Of a stretch of 64,000 bases of DNA, positions 26,875 to 37,213 are shown in pieces. The stretch spans positions 124,001 to 188,000 of the forward strand of contig JAEUPP010000068.1 in the NCBI GenBank assembly GCA_016790075.1, given 5' to 3'. Both the position numbers and the translations under genes were made by a program. Each line of letters opens with the position of its first letter. Position 1 is the stretch's first letter. Source of the DNA: Rhodanobacteraceae bacterium. GTDB taxonomy: Bacteria > Pseudomonadota > Gammaproteobacteria > Xanthomonadales > Rhodanobacteraceae. Below the pieces are notes generated by a model. The model was not told the DNA's origin and did not search any database. It saw only the letters and a list, made by a program, of their open reading frames with translations.

Positions 26875-27057
26875 GTTCGGTGTTGCAGAATTTGCGCAAG
26901 AACGGCGGCGGATCTGTGCCAGCCCGGCATTTGCGCCGCGGGCGGCCGTCGCTAGTTGACCGGAGGTCCGTCAATGCCGACAGTGATCGGGCGTTGACGC
27001 AGTCGCCGCCGACGGCGCTAGCGAAACGTCGATCGGCAATCGTTTCCGGGGGGCTAG

Positions 27058-29271
27058 GTGAGTTCCAACGTTCGCGTGCTGCGACCACAGGACCAGACAC
27101 GATTTGCGCGCCTCGGCGAATGGTTCGTCGACCTGGCTAGCAATCGCTTGTTGCGTGGCGATCATGAGTTGCGGCCGACACCCAAGGCGATGGCTGTGCT
27201 GCGTCAGCTCATGCTCGCGAACGGCGCGCCGCAGACTCGTGCCGAACTGCTCGATACCGTCTGGCGCGATGCGTTTCCCACCGACGACGTACTCACGCAT
27301 GCGATTACCGAACTGCGGCGTGCGATAGAAGAGGATCCAAAGCTACCGCGGCATATCGAGACGATTCCCAAAGTGGGTTATCGGCTGGTGACGGTGGTCG
27401 AATGGCTGGAGCAGCTTCCCGGAACCAGCAATGCCAGTACGGCGCAGGAAACCAGCGTGCCGCAGGTGCTGGTGGATGCTGAGCCGCCGCGGCATCCCCT
27501 GGGGCTTTGGATCACAGCCGGTGTGATCGTGTTGCTATGTGCGCTTCTTGCCGTATTCGGCCGTGCCCCTCCGCCCTCGCGCGTCGACCTGCGCAACCCG
27601 CTATTTGCCCAGAGCGGGTTTCCGATACGGCCAGTTACTGCAGAATCCGACAGCGAAACCTTTCCCAGTATTTCGCCGGACGGTACCTCGGTTGCCTATA
27701 CCGCGCGTTATCCCGGAGATGAAGCTCAGCATATCTACCTGCGCGGACTGTCTGGTTCTCCGCCCATCCGGCTCAGCCGCAGCGAAGCAGGTGAGGAAAC
27801 CTATCCGGTATGGTCGCCCGATGGTACCCAGATCGCTTTTGTCCGCATTAGCGGCGATGAATGCCGCATCGTCGTTGTTGCGGCGCTGGGAGGGCGTGAG
27901 CGCGAGGCGGCAAGTTGCGAGCCACATTTCATCGATTACTTCGACTGGACCCGCGACGGACGTTCGTTGCTGATCTCTCGTCACCGGCAACTGACCGAAC
28001 GTGACGGCAACATGCGCACTGAGCCGGCGAAGAGCCTGCACGTGCTTGCGCTTGAAGATGGACAGGTGGTACCGATCGACTATCAGCACGATGCCGACCA
28101 GCCTGACATACAGCCACGTGTATCGCCAGATGGTCAGCGCATTGCGTTCCGCCGCGGCGCCGTGCCCTATAGCGATATCTTCGTCGTCGCCGCCGGCGGT
28201 GGCGCAGTACGCCAGCTCACGCGCCTGCGTGCGCGCATTCGCGGCTATGACTGGTTGCCGGACAATCGCCACATCCTGCTTTCGTCGGATCACAGTGGCG
28301 CGCAAAGTCTTTTCTTGCTGGACACCGAATCGGGCGATCTGGCCAATCTTGGTGTTGCAGGCGGCAGCTATCCCGCTGTGAGTCGCGGTCGTGGTCTCGC
28401 CGTATTCCAGCAGGACAACGCCGACGTGAACCTGCAGAGTTTCCGCTTTGATGCCGCAGTCGATGCGGCAGGTGAGGGCATTGCCTCGTCGACGCGCAGC
28501 GAATCCTGGCCGGCTTTCGCGCCGAACGACGACCGCCTTGCGTTCGTATCCAACCGCGGTGGTGATTCGCAGCTATGGCTGTTCGAGCCAGGCGCGCGTA
28601 CCTCGTACCAGATCACGCACCACCGCAACCTTGAACTCAGTGCCCCGAACTGGTCTCCCGATGGGCGCCGCGTGCTCTATGTCGCGCGTGGCAATGGCCA
28701 GAGTCGGCTGTATTCGGTCGAAGTCGATTCGGGCCAGACACGGCTTGAGAGCGACGACGGTGACAACGTGCGCTATGCCAGCTACTCCTGGGATGGCCGC
28801 AGCATTTTTTTCATATCCGATCGCGATGGCGCCTGGCGAATCTGGCAGCGCGATATTGCCAAACGTACGAGCCGGCGCTTGTCGGACTCTTCCGCGTACA
28901 GCCTCAGCGACGGTGCTGGGAATGGAAAATTATACTTCGCAAGTATTTCTAGCGGTGGCTTGCATTCGATCGACCTGGCCACTGGTGCCGAGGAACGCAT
29001 CAACAGCAAGGTGCAGTACTGGAATATGAACGCCTGGCGCGCCGATCCAACGGGACTTTACTATCTGTACAGCGGCGACGACATGAAGCCGCAGTTGTTT
29101 GTGCAGCCCTGGGACGACAGCCCGCCACGCCTGTTGCGCAAGATCGAATGGGCGTTGCCCGAAGGCGGCCTGGCGCTCGATCGTACGGCGACACGTGCGG
29201 TGCTGCCCATCGTTGCTCGTGATGATACCGACGTGATGCTGCTTGACCTTGGGGCGATTATCGCGCCTTAG
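27058..29271 (+). CDS. Membrane regulator: winged helix, one TM, TolB-like propeller
   Basis: 737 aa, start GTG at 27058 (GGGGGGCTAGG upstream). Residues 15-105 are an OmpR/PhoB-type winged helix as in CadC/ToxR (LRPTPKAMAVLRQLMLANG, DAITELRRAIEEDP-like, IETIPKVGYRL). A single transmembrane helix lies at about 152-172 (LWITAGVIVLLCALLAVFG). Residues 200-735 are repeated TolB/PD40 blades (FPSISPDGTSVAYTARYPG, YPVWSPDGTQIAFVRI, APNWSPDGRRVLYVA). The layout suggests a periplasmic propeller sensing a ligand or protein and a cytoplasmic DNA-binding domain. Targets are unknown. It converges on the response regulator gene. Confidence 0.9.
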   Translation: MSSNVRVLRPQDQTRFARLGEWFVDLASNRLLRGDHELRPTPKAMAVLRQLMLANGAPQTRAELLDTVWRDAFPTDDVLTHAITELRRAIEEDPKLPRHIETIPKVGYRLVTVVEWLEQLPGTSNASTAQETSVPQVLVDAEPPRHPLGLWITAGVIVLLCALLAVFGRAPPPSRVDLRNPLFAQSGFPIRPVTAESDSETFPSISPDGTSVAYTARYPGDEAQHIYLRGLSGSPPIRLSRSEAGEETYPVWSPDGTQIAFVRISGDECRIVVVAALGGREREAASCEPHFIDYFDWTRDGRSLLISRHRQLTERDGNMRTEPAKSLHVLALEDGQVVPIDYQHDADQPDIQPRVSPDGQRIAFRRGAVPYSDIFVVAAGGGAVRQLTRLRARIRGYDWLPDNRHILLSSDHSGAQSLFLLDTESGDLANLGVAGGSYPAVSRGRGLAVFQQDNADVNLQSFRFDAAVDAAGEGIASSTRSESWPAFAPNDDRLAFVSNRGGDSQLWLFEPGARTSYQITHHRNLELSAPNWSPDGRRVLYVARGNGQSRLYSVEVDSGQTRLESDDGDNVRYASYSWDGRSIFFISDRDGAWRIWQRDIAKRTSRRLSDSSAYSLSDGAGNGKLYFASISSGGLHSIDLATGAEERINSKVQYWNMNAWRADPTGLYYLYSGDDMKPQLFVQPWDDSPPRLLRKIEWALPEGGLALDRTATRAVLPIVARDDTDVMLLDLGAIIAP

Positions 29272-29298
29272 GCCGACCGATTCGCGCAGTCGCCGTAT

Positions 29299-30021
29299 TC
29301 ACGTCTTGCGTTGCGTGCTGATTTCCAGTTTGTACCCAACCCCATAGACCGACGACAGCGGGTCGTCGCCACCGCTGGATTCGGCGATTTTCTTGCGCAG
29401 ATTCTTGATGTGGCTATCGACGGTGCGGTCGCTGACAACGCGGTCGTCGACGTAGATGGCGTCGAGCAGTTGGGCACGGGAAAAGACCCTGCCGGGGCGC
29501 TGGCCGAGGGTCTGGAGCAGGCGGAATTCGACCGGCGTCAAATCAAGTGCGATCCCCTTCCAGTAAGCCTCGAAACGCGTTTCGTCGAGGCTCAATACAC
29601 TGTCGGAGCGGCTTTCACGCCAGTCGACCGCGCGGCGCAGAAGTGCGCGGACGCGGGCCAGTACTTCACGCGGCCGGAATGGTTTGCAGATGTAGTCGTC
29701 AGCGCCAATCTCCAGTCCGCGCAATCGGTCCATTTCCTCGACACGAGCGGTGATCATGATCAGCGGCACACTGGAAAAGCTGCGGATGTCGCGGCAAATG
29801 GCGAAGCCGTCCTGATCGGGCAGATTCAGATCAAGCAAGACAACGGCCGGCGCATTGCGGCGTACCCAGTCGACCACGCTGCCGCCTTCGGCCAGCACGC
29901 TGACGTCGTAACCCTCTGCAGCGACGGTCTCGGCGAGCAGGGTCGCCAGACTGACTTCGTCCTCGACGATCAATACCCGGCGCGATGCTTCGCGGTCTCC
30001 AGCGTCTGCCGCGTTCTTCAC
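29299..30021 (-). CDS. OmpR-family response regulator
   Basis: 240 aa from GTG 30021 (KNAADAGDREASRRVLIVEDE), with AAGGAGGG 8 nt upstream; an upstream in-frame ATG (30063) lacks a site. Receiver domain at 14-130 with the acidic pair EDE and phospho-acceptor Asp64 (VLLDLNLPDQDG), Thr in MITARVEE and Lys in CKPFRPRE. The winged-helix effector at about 145-235 ends SSVYGVGYKLEIS. It is divergent from the YfiR-like/histidine kinase operon with about 90 bp between, so the hybrid kinase there is a candidate partner. Confidence 0.95.
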   Translation of the reverse strand: MKNAADAGDREASRRVLIVEDEVSLATLLAETVAAEGYDVSVLAEGGSVVDWVRRNAPAVVLLDLNLPDQDGFAICRDIRSFSSVPLIMITARVEEMDRLRGLEIGADDYICKPFRPREVLARVRALLRRAVDWRESRSDSVLSLDETRFEAYWKGIALDLTPVEFRLLQTLGQRPGRVFSRAQLLDAIYVDDRVVSDRTVDSHIKNLRKKIAESSGGDDPLSSVYGVGYKLEISTQRKT

Positions 30022-30113
30022 CGTACTGCCCTCCTTAGTTTCTTCATGATTGTCACTCACCATTCGGGATGACACGATGCCATGTCGTCACCCGCCGCCG
30101 CCAGACTGGATCC

Positions 30114-30761
30114 ATGCCTCATCAACCGCTGCCAGGCATGCTTGCGCCCCACACTTGCTGCGAGCCAGAAAGGCGCGGCCGGCGCAGTTGGGTGCGTACC
30201 CTGGCGGTGCAATTGGCGTTGTGGCTGGTCGTAGTAGGGCTGGCCTGCGCAACGATACCGGTCAATGCCGACAGCACCGACGAACGCCGCGTACGTACCG
30301 GAGCGCGCTTGTTCCGTTCCCTGCTCGTGGCGGATGTGGCCCTAGAGAACAAGGCGCACGACGGGCATTTGCGTGTTCTGATCTATTCGACCGATCCCCG
30401 CAGCGCTGCCGAAGTGAAGGAACTGGTCGCACCGGCCAGCTCCACCGAGGCGGCAAAAATCCGCGGCCTCCCGGTCGAGATGGTGATCAGTGCAACTCTG
30501 CCGACCGACAGGGCACCCCTGCCGGCGGCAGTGTTTCTGGCCACGCGTCCGTCGTCGGCTGAGGTTGATGCACTGGTTCGCTGGAGCATCCTGCATCACG
30601 TAATTGTCTATTCCCCGTTTGAAGGCGATGTCGAGCGTGGCATTCCGGCGGGGCTTGCGGTCGAGGCCAAGGTGCAGCCGTTTGTCAATCTCACGACGCT
30701 TGAAGCCGCCGGCATCGAGCTCAAGCCGTTCTTTCTTCAGGTCGCCAAGGTGCATCGGTGA
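30114..30761 (+). CDS. YfiR-like periplasmic protein
   Basis: About 215 aa; the start is uncertain (ATGs at 30069, 30114 and 30138, and GTG at 30192, all without a clear ribosome site). A basic n-region and hydrophobic core (VRTLAVQLALWLVVVGLACATIPVNA) form the signal sequence. The mature part matches the DUF4154/YfiR group: RVRTGARLFRSLLVADVAL, LRVLIYSTDPRSAAEVKELV, IVYSPFEGDVERGIPAGLAV and the ending [13 protein letters not shown]. YfiR of Pseudomonas holds back a membrane diguanylate cyclase; here it precedes a hybrid kinase (4-bp overlap), a GGDEF protein and a TonB receptor. Confidence 0.82.
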   Translation: MPHQPLPGMLAPHTCCEPERRGRRSWVRTLAVQLALWLVVVGLACATIPVNADSTDERRVRTGARLFRSLLVADVALENKAHDGHLRVLIYSTDPRSAAEVKELVAPASSTEAAKIRGLPVEMVISATLPTDRAPLPAAVFLATRPSSAEVDALVRWSILHHVIVYSPFEGDVERGIPAGLAVEAKVQPFVNLTTLEAAGIELKPFFLQVAKVHR

Positions 30762-33700
30762 GTGCGGCATCAGCCCAGCTTGCGATACGCCGGATTCCCG
30801 TGGCGATCGCGCTTGCCTTCGTCATGCTGGCGCTGATCCTGGAAAGTGCGCTTGTCATTTACTGGAATATGCTGCTAAAGCCCCGTCTGCAGCAGGCTGC
30901 CGCCGAGCAGGCTCAGGTACTGGCGCAATCACAGGCGGTGCTGCTGTCGGATGCCTTGTCGCGTGGTGATGCGGCGGATCGCTCGCGGCGTCTGGGCGAG
31001 GCGCTGGATCAACTGCTGCTGTTACGCGATGGACGCAGCAACGAACCGTTCTTTGTTGGCATAGGACTGGAGCTCGACTATGACGTAACAGGCGCACCGC
31101 CAGGCAGCCTGGACCGGCAAATCGATGGTGTTGGTGCCGACGCGTTCCGCGCTGATGTGGCGCTGTACCACTCGGATACGGCGGAACTGCTGGGAGTGGC
31201 GCATTTTGCGGTCGGCCCTGCATTGTTCCAGGCGTTTACTGCGGACGTGCGCCAGCAACTGTATGCGCAGGGTGCATTCATTGCATTGCTGCTGGCTGGG
31301 TTAGGGACTGCGCTGGTCTGGGTCGCTAGCATGCTGGAGCGCCAGCGCGAACGCAGCCGACGCGTGGAACTGGCGCTGGCCGAGCATGAGCTGAAGTTCG
31401 GCCGTCTCGTTGACCAGCTCGACAGCTATTTCGTCTATGGCCGTGATGCAAACGGCCGGCTCACCTCGGTCAGCGATTCGGTGCGGCGCGTGCTGGGCTT
31501 TGCGCCGCAGGACTATCGTGAACGCGAGGAGGAATTGTTGACCGCAGCCCCGCTCAATCGTACGGCCTGGGACTTGTTCGAAGCCGGGGCCGAGCGCGCC
31601 GCGCGCAACTATGAGATAGAAGTACACGATGCCGCAGGCGCCGTTCATCGCATCGAACTTTCGGAAGTTCCGCTGCATGGCGAGCGGGGCGAATATCTTG
31701 GCTGCGACGGCATAGCGCGCGATGTCACGGCGCAACGGCAGTTCGAGCGTGAGTTGGGTGATGCCAGGGACCAGGCGGAATCCGCCAACCGCGCCAAGAG
31801 CCAGTTTCTCGCCAATATGAGCCACGAGATTCGCACGCCGATGAACGCCGTCATCGGCATGGCGACCCTGCTGGGCAAGACCGTGCTCGATCCAAGGCAG
31901 CGCGGTCTGCTCGGCCAACTGCAATCATCTGCGCGCCTGCTGCTGGGCATTATCGATGACGTGCTGGACCTGTCGCGCATTGAGGCGGGCCGCCTTGACC
32001 TGACGCGTGACTTGTTCGATCTGGATCAGGTCGTGACAGATCTGTCTGCGCTGGTCGGCGAGCGTGCCCGGGAAAAGCATCTTGAGGTGCTGTTCGCAAT
32101 CGAACCGGATGTGCCACGCGCACTGGTTGGTGACTCCTTGCGCTTGCAGCAGATCCTGATCAACCTGGCGACCAACGCGGTCAAGTTCACGCCGCGTGGT
32201 GAGGTGCTGGTCGAAATAAGCTGCCAGCCGGCCGGTGCAATGAACCAGACCCTGCTGCGTTGCGCCGTACAGGACAGCGGGCCTGGGATATCCCGCGAAG
32301 ATCTGGCGCGTTTGTTCCAGCCGTTTACCCAAGTGGATACTTCCGATACACGCCGTCATGGCGGTGCGGGCCTGGGGCTGGCGATCTGCAAGCGCCTGGT
32401 CGAGCTGATGGATGGTCGCATCGGATGTGATAGCGAGCCTGGTCAAGGCAGCACTTTCTGGTTTGAAGTGCCGTTGGGCATCGGTGATGCACCGGCTCTG
32501 GCGCAGCGCCCTGCGGCCGGGTTACGCGCGCTGGTTGTGGACGACAATGCAACGACGCGCGAAGTCTTCGGCACCATGCTCGAATCCCTGCGTTTCGAAG
32601 TCTCGCTGGCGGAATCCGCGGAAACCGCGCTGGCGCGCATGAGTACGGCGCAGCCGCCGTTCGACCTGCTGCTGCTGGACTGGAAGTTGCCGGGTATGGA
32701 CGGCCTGGCCGCATTGGCGGAACTTGATCGGCGTGGGCTGAAACGGCCCGGCATCGTCATGGCGACAGCGTATGGTGATACCGCGCTCATGCAGGCGGCA
32801 GAACGTGGTGGGGTGGACGTTTTTCTGCATAAGCCGATCAGCCCGTCGACGCTGCATGACGCTGCCCTGCAGGCGCTGGGAGCTACACGTGGCTCTCGCA
32901 TGGAGGCTGGTGGGGCGGCGCCGGATACTAGTTATTATTTTCCACAAGGTGGCAAGGTCCTGCTGGTCGAAGACAATGCGATCAACCGCCAGGTGGCACA
33001 GGAACTGCTGCGCGACGCGGGATTGTCTGTCGACAGCGCCGGCACCGGGCTGGAGGCTCTGCAGCGCCTGGAGCTGACGCCCTACGACGTCGTGCTGATG
33101 GACGTGCAGATGCCCGAAATGGACGGCATGGAGGCGACGCGGCGGCTCAAGAAGGATCCTCGTCTCGCCAGGATTCCAGTGATCGCCCTGACGGCGCATG
33201 CGCTGGCCAGCGACCGCAAGCGATTCCTGGATGCGGGCATGGACGACTACTTGTCCAAGCCTATCGAGGAGTCGCGCTTGCTGCGTACGCTGGCACGCTG
33301 GCTGCCGCATGAAGTCCGCGCCTATGCGTCACCCCGCCCCGCCACGCCCACGGTGGCAGCGACCGAGGCAGTGGCCGGCATCGATCTGGCGGCGGCGCTG
33401 GATCGGGTAAACGGCAAACGTGACCTGCTCTGGCGCCTACTGTCGGATTTCCGCAGCCGCTATGTCGACGCTGCCGAGCGTATCGCCCGCCTGCTGGCCC
33501 AGGCCGATGGTGTTGCCGCGCAGGATCTGATCCATACCGTAAAGGGCGCGGCGGCAACCTTGTGTGCGCAGCGCATCGCCGCGGCAGCGGCGCGGCTGGA
33601 AACTGCCTTGCGCGAGTCCGCCCCGGTTGAGAACTTGCTGCTTGAACTGGCCCAGGCCCTGCAGGAACTGGCCGCGGCCGAGTTGCCGCAGGCGGCCGTT

Positions 33701-33937
33701 GCGACGGAGCTGGCTGCCTCGCCACCTGAAAATTGGGATGCGCTGTGGCGCCAGCTGGTCGAGGAACTTGAAGGGGGTAGTCTGGATGCAGCGACGACGC
33801 TGGCGCAGTTGCAGCAGGGCCTGAATCAGCAGGGCCGCGGACAGCTGGCGGCCCTGCAGGCAGCCGTCGATCAGCTTGACTACGCGGCGGCATTGGACTG
33901 GTGCCGAATGCGGGTTCCAGCAAGAGATCTGTCATGA
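30758..33937 (+). CDS. Hybrid sensor histidine kinase (PAS, HisKA, HATPase, two REC, Hpt)
   Basis: 1059 aa. TM1 (about 14-36) and TM2 (about 172-192) bracket a periplasmic sensor of about 135 residues. A PAS domain follows (about 215-335, [20 protein letters not shown]). HisKA has the H-box His356 ([15 protein letters not shown]), and HATPase_c spans about 460-580 ([25 protein letters not shown]). REC1 (about 590-705) has Asp641, REC2 (about 732-850) has Asp782, and Hpt (about 890-990) has His926 ([12 protein letters not shown]). All phosphorelay residues are present. Overlaps 4 bp with genes on both sides, so it is one translationally coupled operon. Confidence 0.95.
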   Translation: MSAASAQLAIRRIPVAIALAFVMLALILESALVIYWNMLLKPRLQQAAAEQAQVLAQSQAVLLSDALSRGDAADRSRRLGEALDQLLLLRDGRSNEPFFVGIGLELDYDVTGAPPGSLDRQIDGVGADAFRADVALYHSDTAELLGVAHFAVGPALFQAFTADVRQQLYAQGAFIALLLAGLGTALVWVASMLERQRERSRRVELALAEHELKFGRLVDQLDSYFVYGRDANGRLTSVSDSVRRVLGFAPQDYREREEELLTAAPLNRTAWDLFEAGAERAARNYEIEVHDAAGAVHRIELSEVPLHGERGEYLGCDGIARDVTAQRQFERELGDARDQAESANRAKSQFLANMSHEIRTPMNAVIGMATLLGKTVLDPRQRGLLGQLQSSARLLLGIIDDVLDLSRIEAGRLDLTRDLFDLDQVVTDLSALVGERAREKHLEVLFAIEPDVPRALVGDSLRLQQILINLATNAVKFTPRGEVLVEISCQPAGAMNQTLLRCAVQDSGPGISREDLARLFQPFTQVDTSDTRRHGGAGLGLAICKRLVELMDGRIGCDSEPGQGSTFWFEVPLGIGDAPALAQRPAAGLRALVVDDNATTREVFGTMLESLRFEVSLAESAETALARMSTAQPPFDLLLLDWKLPGMDGLAALAELDRRGLKRPGIVMATAYGDTALMQAAERGGVDVFLHKPISPSTLHDAALQALGATRGSRMEAGGAAPDTSYYFPQGGKVLLVEDNAINRQVAQELLRDAGLSVDSAGTGLEALQRLELTPYDVVLMDVQMPEMDGMEATRRLKKDPRLARIPVIALTAHALASDRKRFLDAGMDDYLSKPIEESRLLRTLARWLPHEVRAYASPRPATPTVAATEAVAGIDLAAALDRVNGKRDLLWRLLSDFRSRYVDAAERIARLLAQADGVAAQDLIHTVKGAAATLCAQRIAAAAARLETALRESAPVENLLLELAQALQELAAAELPQAAVATELAASPPENWDALWRQLVEELEGGSLDAATTLAQLQQGLNQQGRGQLAALQAAVDQLDYAAALDWCRMRVPARDLS

Positions 33938-34878
33938 CCTCGCGGCCCAGTGTGCTCATCGTTGATGACGAACCAGCCAATGTACGGGTTCTCGCCGAAG
34001 CCTTGCAGGGAGCTTACGAACTGCGCTTTGCCACCGGCGGCGAACGTGCGCTGGCGCTGGTCGCGCAGCATGCAATCGATCTGATCCTGCTCGACGTTGT
34101 GATGCCGGGGCTGGATGGTTTCGCGCTGTTGCGTCGACTCAAGGCGGAGCTGGTCACGCGCGAAATCCCGGTCATCTTTGTCACCGCTCGCGACGAGGTC
34201 GGTGAGGAGGAGCGCGGTTTTGATGCGGGAGCGGTCGACTACATCACCAAGCCTATCAGCCCGCCGATAGTGCGTGCGCGTGTGCGTACGCATCTGGAGC
34301 TCAAGCGCCAGCGCGACTTGCTTGAGCAGCGCGCTCTGATCGACGGTCTGACCGGAATCGCCAATCGCCGCCGTTTCGACGAGGAATGGGCGCGCCGCGC
34401 GGCGCGTGCTTTCGAGCAAGGTCGCGCGCTGCGTCTGTTGCTGATCGATATCGATCACTTCAAGGACTACAACGACTACTACGGCCATGGCCCCGGCGAT
34501 GAATGCCTGCGGCGCGTTGCTGCTGCACTGCAGGAGGCCGGTCAGGCGGCCGGTGATCTGACGGCGCGTTATGGAGGCGAGGAATTTGCGGTGATCCTCG
34601 ACGACGCGCCGCGCGGCGACCTCGCCGCGTATGCGCAGAAGTTGCTCGCTGCCGTACGCAATCTGGCGCTGCCGCAAGTGCGCGCTGATGCCACGACATG
34701 GCTAAGCATCAGTATCGGTGCGGTCGAGCGTGTGCCAGGCAGCCGCGACGGTCGCGATATTCTGGAAAGTGCAGATCGCTTGCTGTATGAAGCCAAGCGC
34801 GGCGGGCGCAACCGATGCGTCCTGGCAGACACCGATACAACGGCAGTCCGTGTATTGCTCGGGGAGGAATTCATATGA
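33934..34878 (+). CDS. Response regulator diguanylate cyclase (REC-GGDEF)
   Basis: 314 aa from ATG 33934, overlapping the kinase stop. Receiver at 5-120 with phospho-acceptor Asp54 (LILLDVVMPGLDGF) and Lys in ITKPISPPIV. GGDEF domain at 135-310: IDGLTGIANRRRFDEEW, IDIDHFKDYND, and the active half-site RYGGEEFAVI (GGEEF 214-218). No RxxD inhibitory site stands before GGEEF, so product feedback may be absent. It makes cyclic di-GMP on phosphorylation, probably by the upstream hybrid kinase. Its stop overlaps the TonB receptor start. Confidence 0.95.
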   Translation: MTSRPSVLIVDDEPANVRVLAEALQGAYELRFATGGERALALVAQHAIDLILLDVVMPGLDGFALLRRLKAELVTREIPVIFVTARDEVGEEERGFDAGAVDYITKPISPPIVRARVRTHLELKRQRDLLEQRALIDGLTGIANRRRFDEEWARRAARAFEQGRALRLLLIDIDHFKDYNDYYGHGPGDECLRRVAAALQEAGQAAGDLTARYGGEEFAVILDDAPRGDLAAYAQKLLAAVRNLALPQVRADATTWLSISIGAVERVPGSRDGRDILESADRLLYEAKRGGRNRCVLADTDTTAVRVLLGEEFI

Positions 34879-36782
34879 TCCGGCTCAGGGTGTTCGGGCT
34901 TGCATTGGCCGTGGCCGGTTCGGCCTTGGCCGAAAAGGGCGCAACCAGCAGCGATGAGGCAGAGCAGCAGGCCTTGCTGCAGCTGCTGGCCGAGGAAACC
35001 GAAGTCGCCACGCGCACACGTGAGAACGCGGATTTTGTGCCCGGCATCGTCAGCGTGCTGTCGGCCGAAGAAGCACGTGCCCTCGGCGCACGTTCCGTGC
35101 TCGACGCCATCGCCTTGCTGCCGGGAATCGAGGTCAATCGCGATCCCAACGGCGCGGCAACGCTGCGGGTGCGCGGAATAGATGCTTTTTTTAATTCTGG
35201 AAACGTAAAGATATTGGTTAATGGTCTGGATACTTCCTATCCCGTTGCTGCGCAGAACTCCGCTACGCTGCTGATGCCGTTGAATATAGTGGACAGGATA
35301 GAGGTGATTCGCGGTCCCGGTTCCGTCGTGTTTGGTGACTTTGCTTTGAACGGACTGGTGAACATCGTTACCCATGCCGGTCGCGACACTGCTTTCGCCG
35401 GCGTCGGCGCCGGCGGCGAGCGTCTTGTCGGTGGGTCCTTGTCGGGCGAGGGTGGCGACTGGAAATGGCAGTTCGATCTCACGCGCGAGACCAGCCAGCG
35501 TTACGATGCGCCCGGCCGGGGCGAGGCGGACGAAACGCGCAACTACGGTGCGCTGCGAGTCGCGCGAGGCGGTTTCGCGCTCAAGGCTGCAGGGCTAGTG
35601 CGAGACCAGCGCAGACTGGTAGTTGCTGCCGGTTCGCCAATACCGACGCTGCGCACGCCCAAGGAGCACACCAAAGCGCTGGAAGCCCGTTATGACTGGC
35701 GTTTCGCTGATGACGACCGTATCGGCCTTTGGACCCGCTACTCGGACGCGGATTACGCAGGTGGCCAGTTCTTTGTTGCGGACCGCCGCGAGATGGGTAG
35801 CGATGCGAATTGGCGCTTCGACCGCCATCACCTGCTCGCGGAAATTGCATTCGGCGTGCTGGATGTCGACTACGCAACCTTGCCCGTTGTAGCGCTGCCG
35901 CCAAATCTGCCGCCACCAGCCGGGCGGCGGCCAGCCAGCGTCGGCACGAAGTTGTCGTCCCACTCCCTGTTGTTGCAGGACCAGTTTGACTGGAGCGAAC
36001 AGCTCAGTCTTACCGCAGGCCTGCGCTACGATCGTTTTGCTGATGTGACGACACGCATTACGCCGCGCATCGGTGGGGTATGGCGCGCGAGTGATGCCAA
36101 TACGATCAAAGCGCAGTACGGCGAAGGATTCCGCACGCCGATCATGACCGAGCTGTACGACAGCGGTACGCGTAATACCCAGCTCGACTTCGAGAGCGTC
36201 AGCACCAGCGAACTGACCTGGATCCATCGCCGCCAGGACAGCCTGTGGCGCGCGACGGTGTATCACGCGCTGGTAAATGACTATCTCGGGCCGGCCGGTC
36301 CACCGGGTGCGGGCTTCCGCAATCGGGGCTATCTCAGTTCCCGCGGCATAGAACTCGAAGCGAGCATGCGCTTGGGCGATGCCTGGCGCGTGACTGCCAA
36401 CCTGACCCGTATCAAGACCAGTCTGCAGACGCCGACGCCAATCAGTGCAACACCGCCGAAACAGACCATATTTGGAACACCGGATGTTCTGGCCAATCTC
36501 GGTGTCATTTACCAGCCCAGCGAACAATGGACCCTGGGCACAAACTGGAACCGGGTCGGTGCGCGCGCTGTACCGCCGCAGAAAGTCAGGGGCTATAGCA
36601 CGCTAAACCTGTCGGCGGAGCGTCATTTCGTCGCCGTCCCTGGGCTGAGCCTGAGGCTGGCCTTGCGCAATGCAAACAGTGCACAAGTCACTTATGTTCT
36701 GAATCGTCCGATACCGAACCCGCCGTTGATCCTGGACTACGGTGCGCGTGCCTGGTCAATTGAGTTGGGTTGGCAGCGCTAG
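34875..36782 (+). CDS. TonB-dependent receptor
   Basis: 635 aa from ATG 34875; GGAGGA at 34863-34868 lies inside the cyclase gene. Signal peptide MIRLRVFGLALAVAGSALA. Plug domain at about 45-170 (VSVLSAEEARALGARSVLDAIALLPGIE, then NIVDRIEVIRGPGSVVFGDFALNGLVNIVT) and then a 22-strand-type barrel ending YGARAWSIELGWQR. Receptors are usual at the end of YfiR/kinase/cyclase operons in this group; whether it imports a substrate or serves as the signal input is open. Confidence 0.93.
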   Translation: MIRLRVFGLALAVAGSALAEKGATSSDEAEQQALLQLLAEETEVATRTRENADFVPGIVSVLSAEEARALGARSVLDAIALLPGIEVNRDPNGAATLRVRGIDAFFNSGNVKILVNGLDTSYPVAAQNSATLLMPLNIVDRIEVIRGPGSVVFGDFALNGLVNIVTHAGRDTAFAGVGAGGERLVGGSLSGEGGDWKWQFDLTRETSQRYDAPGRGEADETRNYGALRVARGGFALKAAGLVRDQRRLVVAAGSPIPTLRTPKEHTKALEARYDWRFADDDRIGLWTRYSDADYAGGQFFVADRREMGSDANWRFDRHHLLAEIAFGVLDVDYATLPVVALPPNLPPPAGRRPASVGTKLSSHSLLLQDQFDWSEQLSLTAGLRYDRFADVTTRITPRIGGVWRASDANTIKAQYGEGFRTPIMTELYDSGTRNTQLDFESVSTSELTWIHRRQDSLWRATVYHALVNDYLGPAGPPGAGFRNRGYLSSRGIELEASMRLGDAWRVTANLTRIKTSLQTPTPISATPPKQTIFGTPDVLANLGVIYQPSEQWTLGTNWNRVGARAVPPQKVRGYSTLNLSAERHFVAVPGLSLRLALRNANSAQVTYVLNRPIPNPPLILDYGARAWSIELGWQR

Positions 36783-36956
36783 CGTGATTCCACCGGGCGG
36801 TGAGCGTCGTAACAGACCGTGCGCCTCCCAGCGGCACCGGTGCCGCGGCTGCATCTGGCGATTGTTCTCGAAATCACCGCTGCAGCCATATCGCGGCTGG
36901 TCAGCCGGAGCAAGACAGCACAACAGCCTTGGGACTGCTCAGTGCCTCTTCCTTGA

Positions 36957-37043
36957 TGGTGCCGGTGGAGGGAATCGAACCCCCACTCTGTTGCCAGAAA
37001 CAGATTTTGAGTCTGCCGCGTCTACCAATTCCGCCACACCGGC
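36957..37043 (-). tRNA. tRNA-Leu(CAA)
   Basis: Class II tRNA of 87 nt on the minus strand. The acceptor is GCCGGTG with CACCGGC, followed by A and an encoded CCA (36957-36959). The anticodon loop CTCAAAA gives anticodon CAA. A long variable arm and a T-arm with GGGTTCGATTCCC are present. Nothing integrated here. Confidence 0.97.
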
Positions 37044-37213
37044 ACAGGTGCTACGCCAGATAAGAGCTGGCGCGGGTAGGGGCAGCGAGTATAGCGATTG
37101 GTGAACTGGGCGCAACCGATAGCTGCGAGTCGGGAGTAGTTTCGCGTAGAGGAGGCTATGCCTGTAGCGCCTTGGATGGAACAATGCCCGGCTAACCGCT
37201 GCCGGGAAACCCC

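Noticed and set aside
36957-37213. Second integration event at tRNA-Leu
   Set aside because: No integrase, no duplicated tRNA 3' end in the window and no compositional break beside it.
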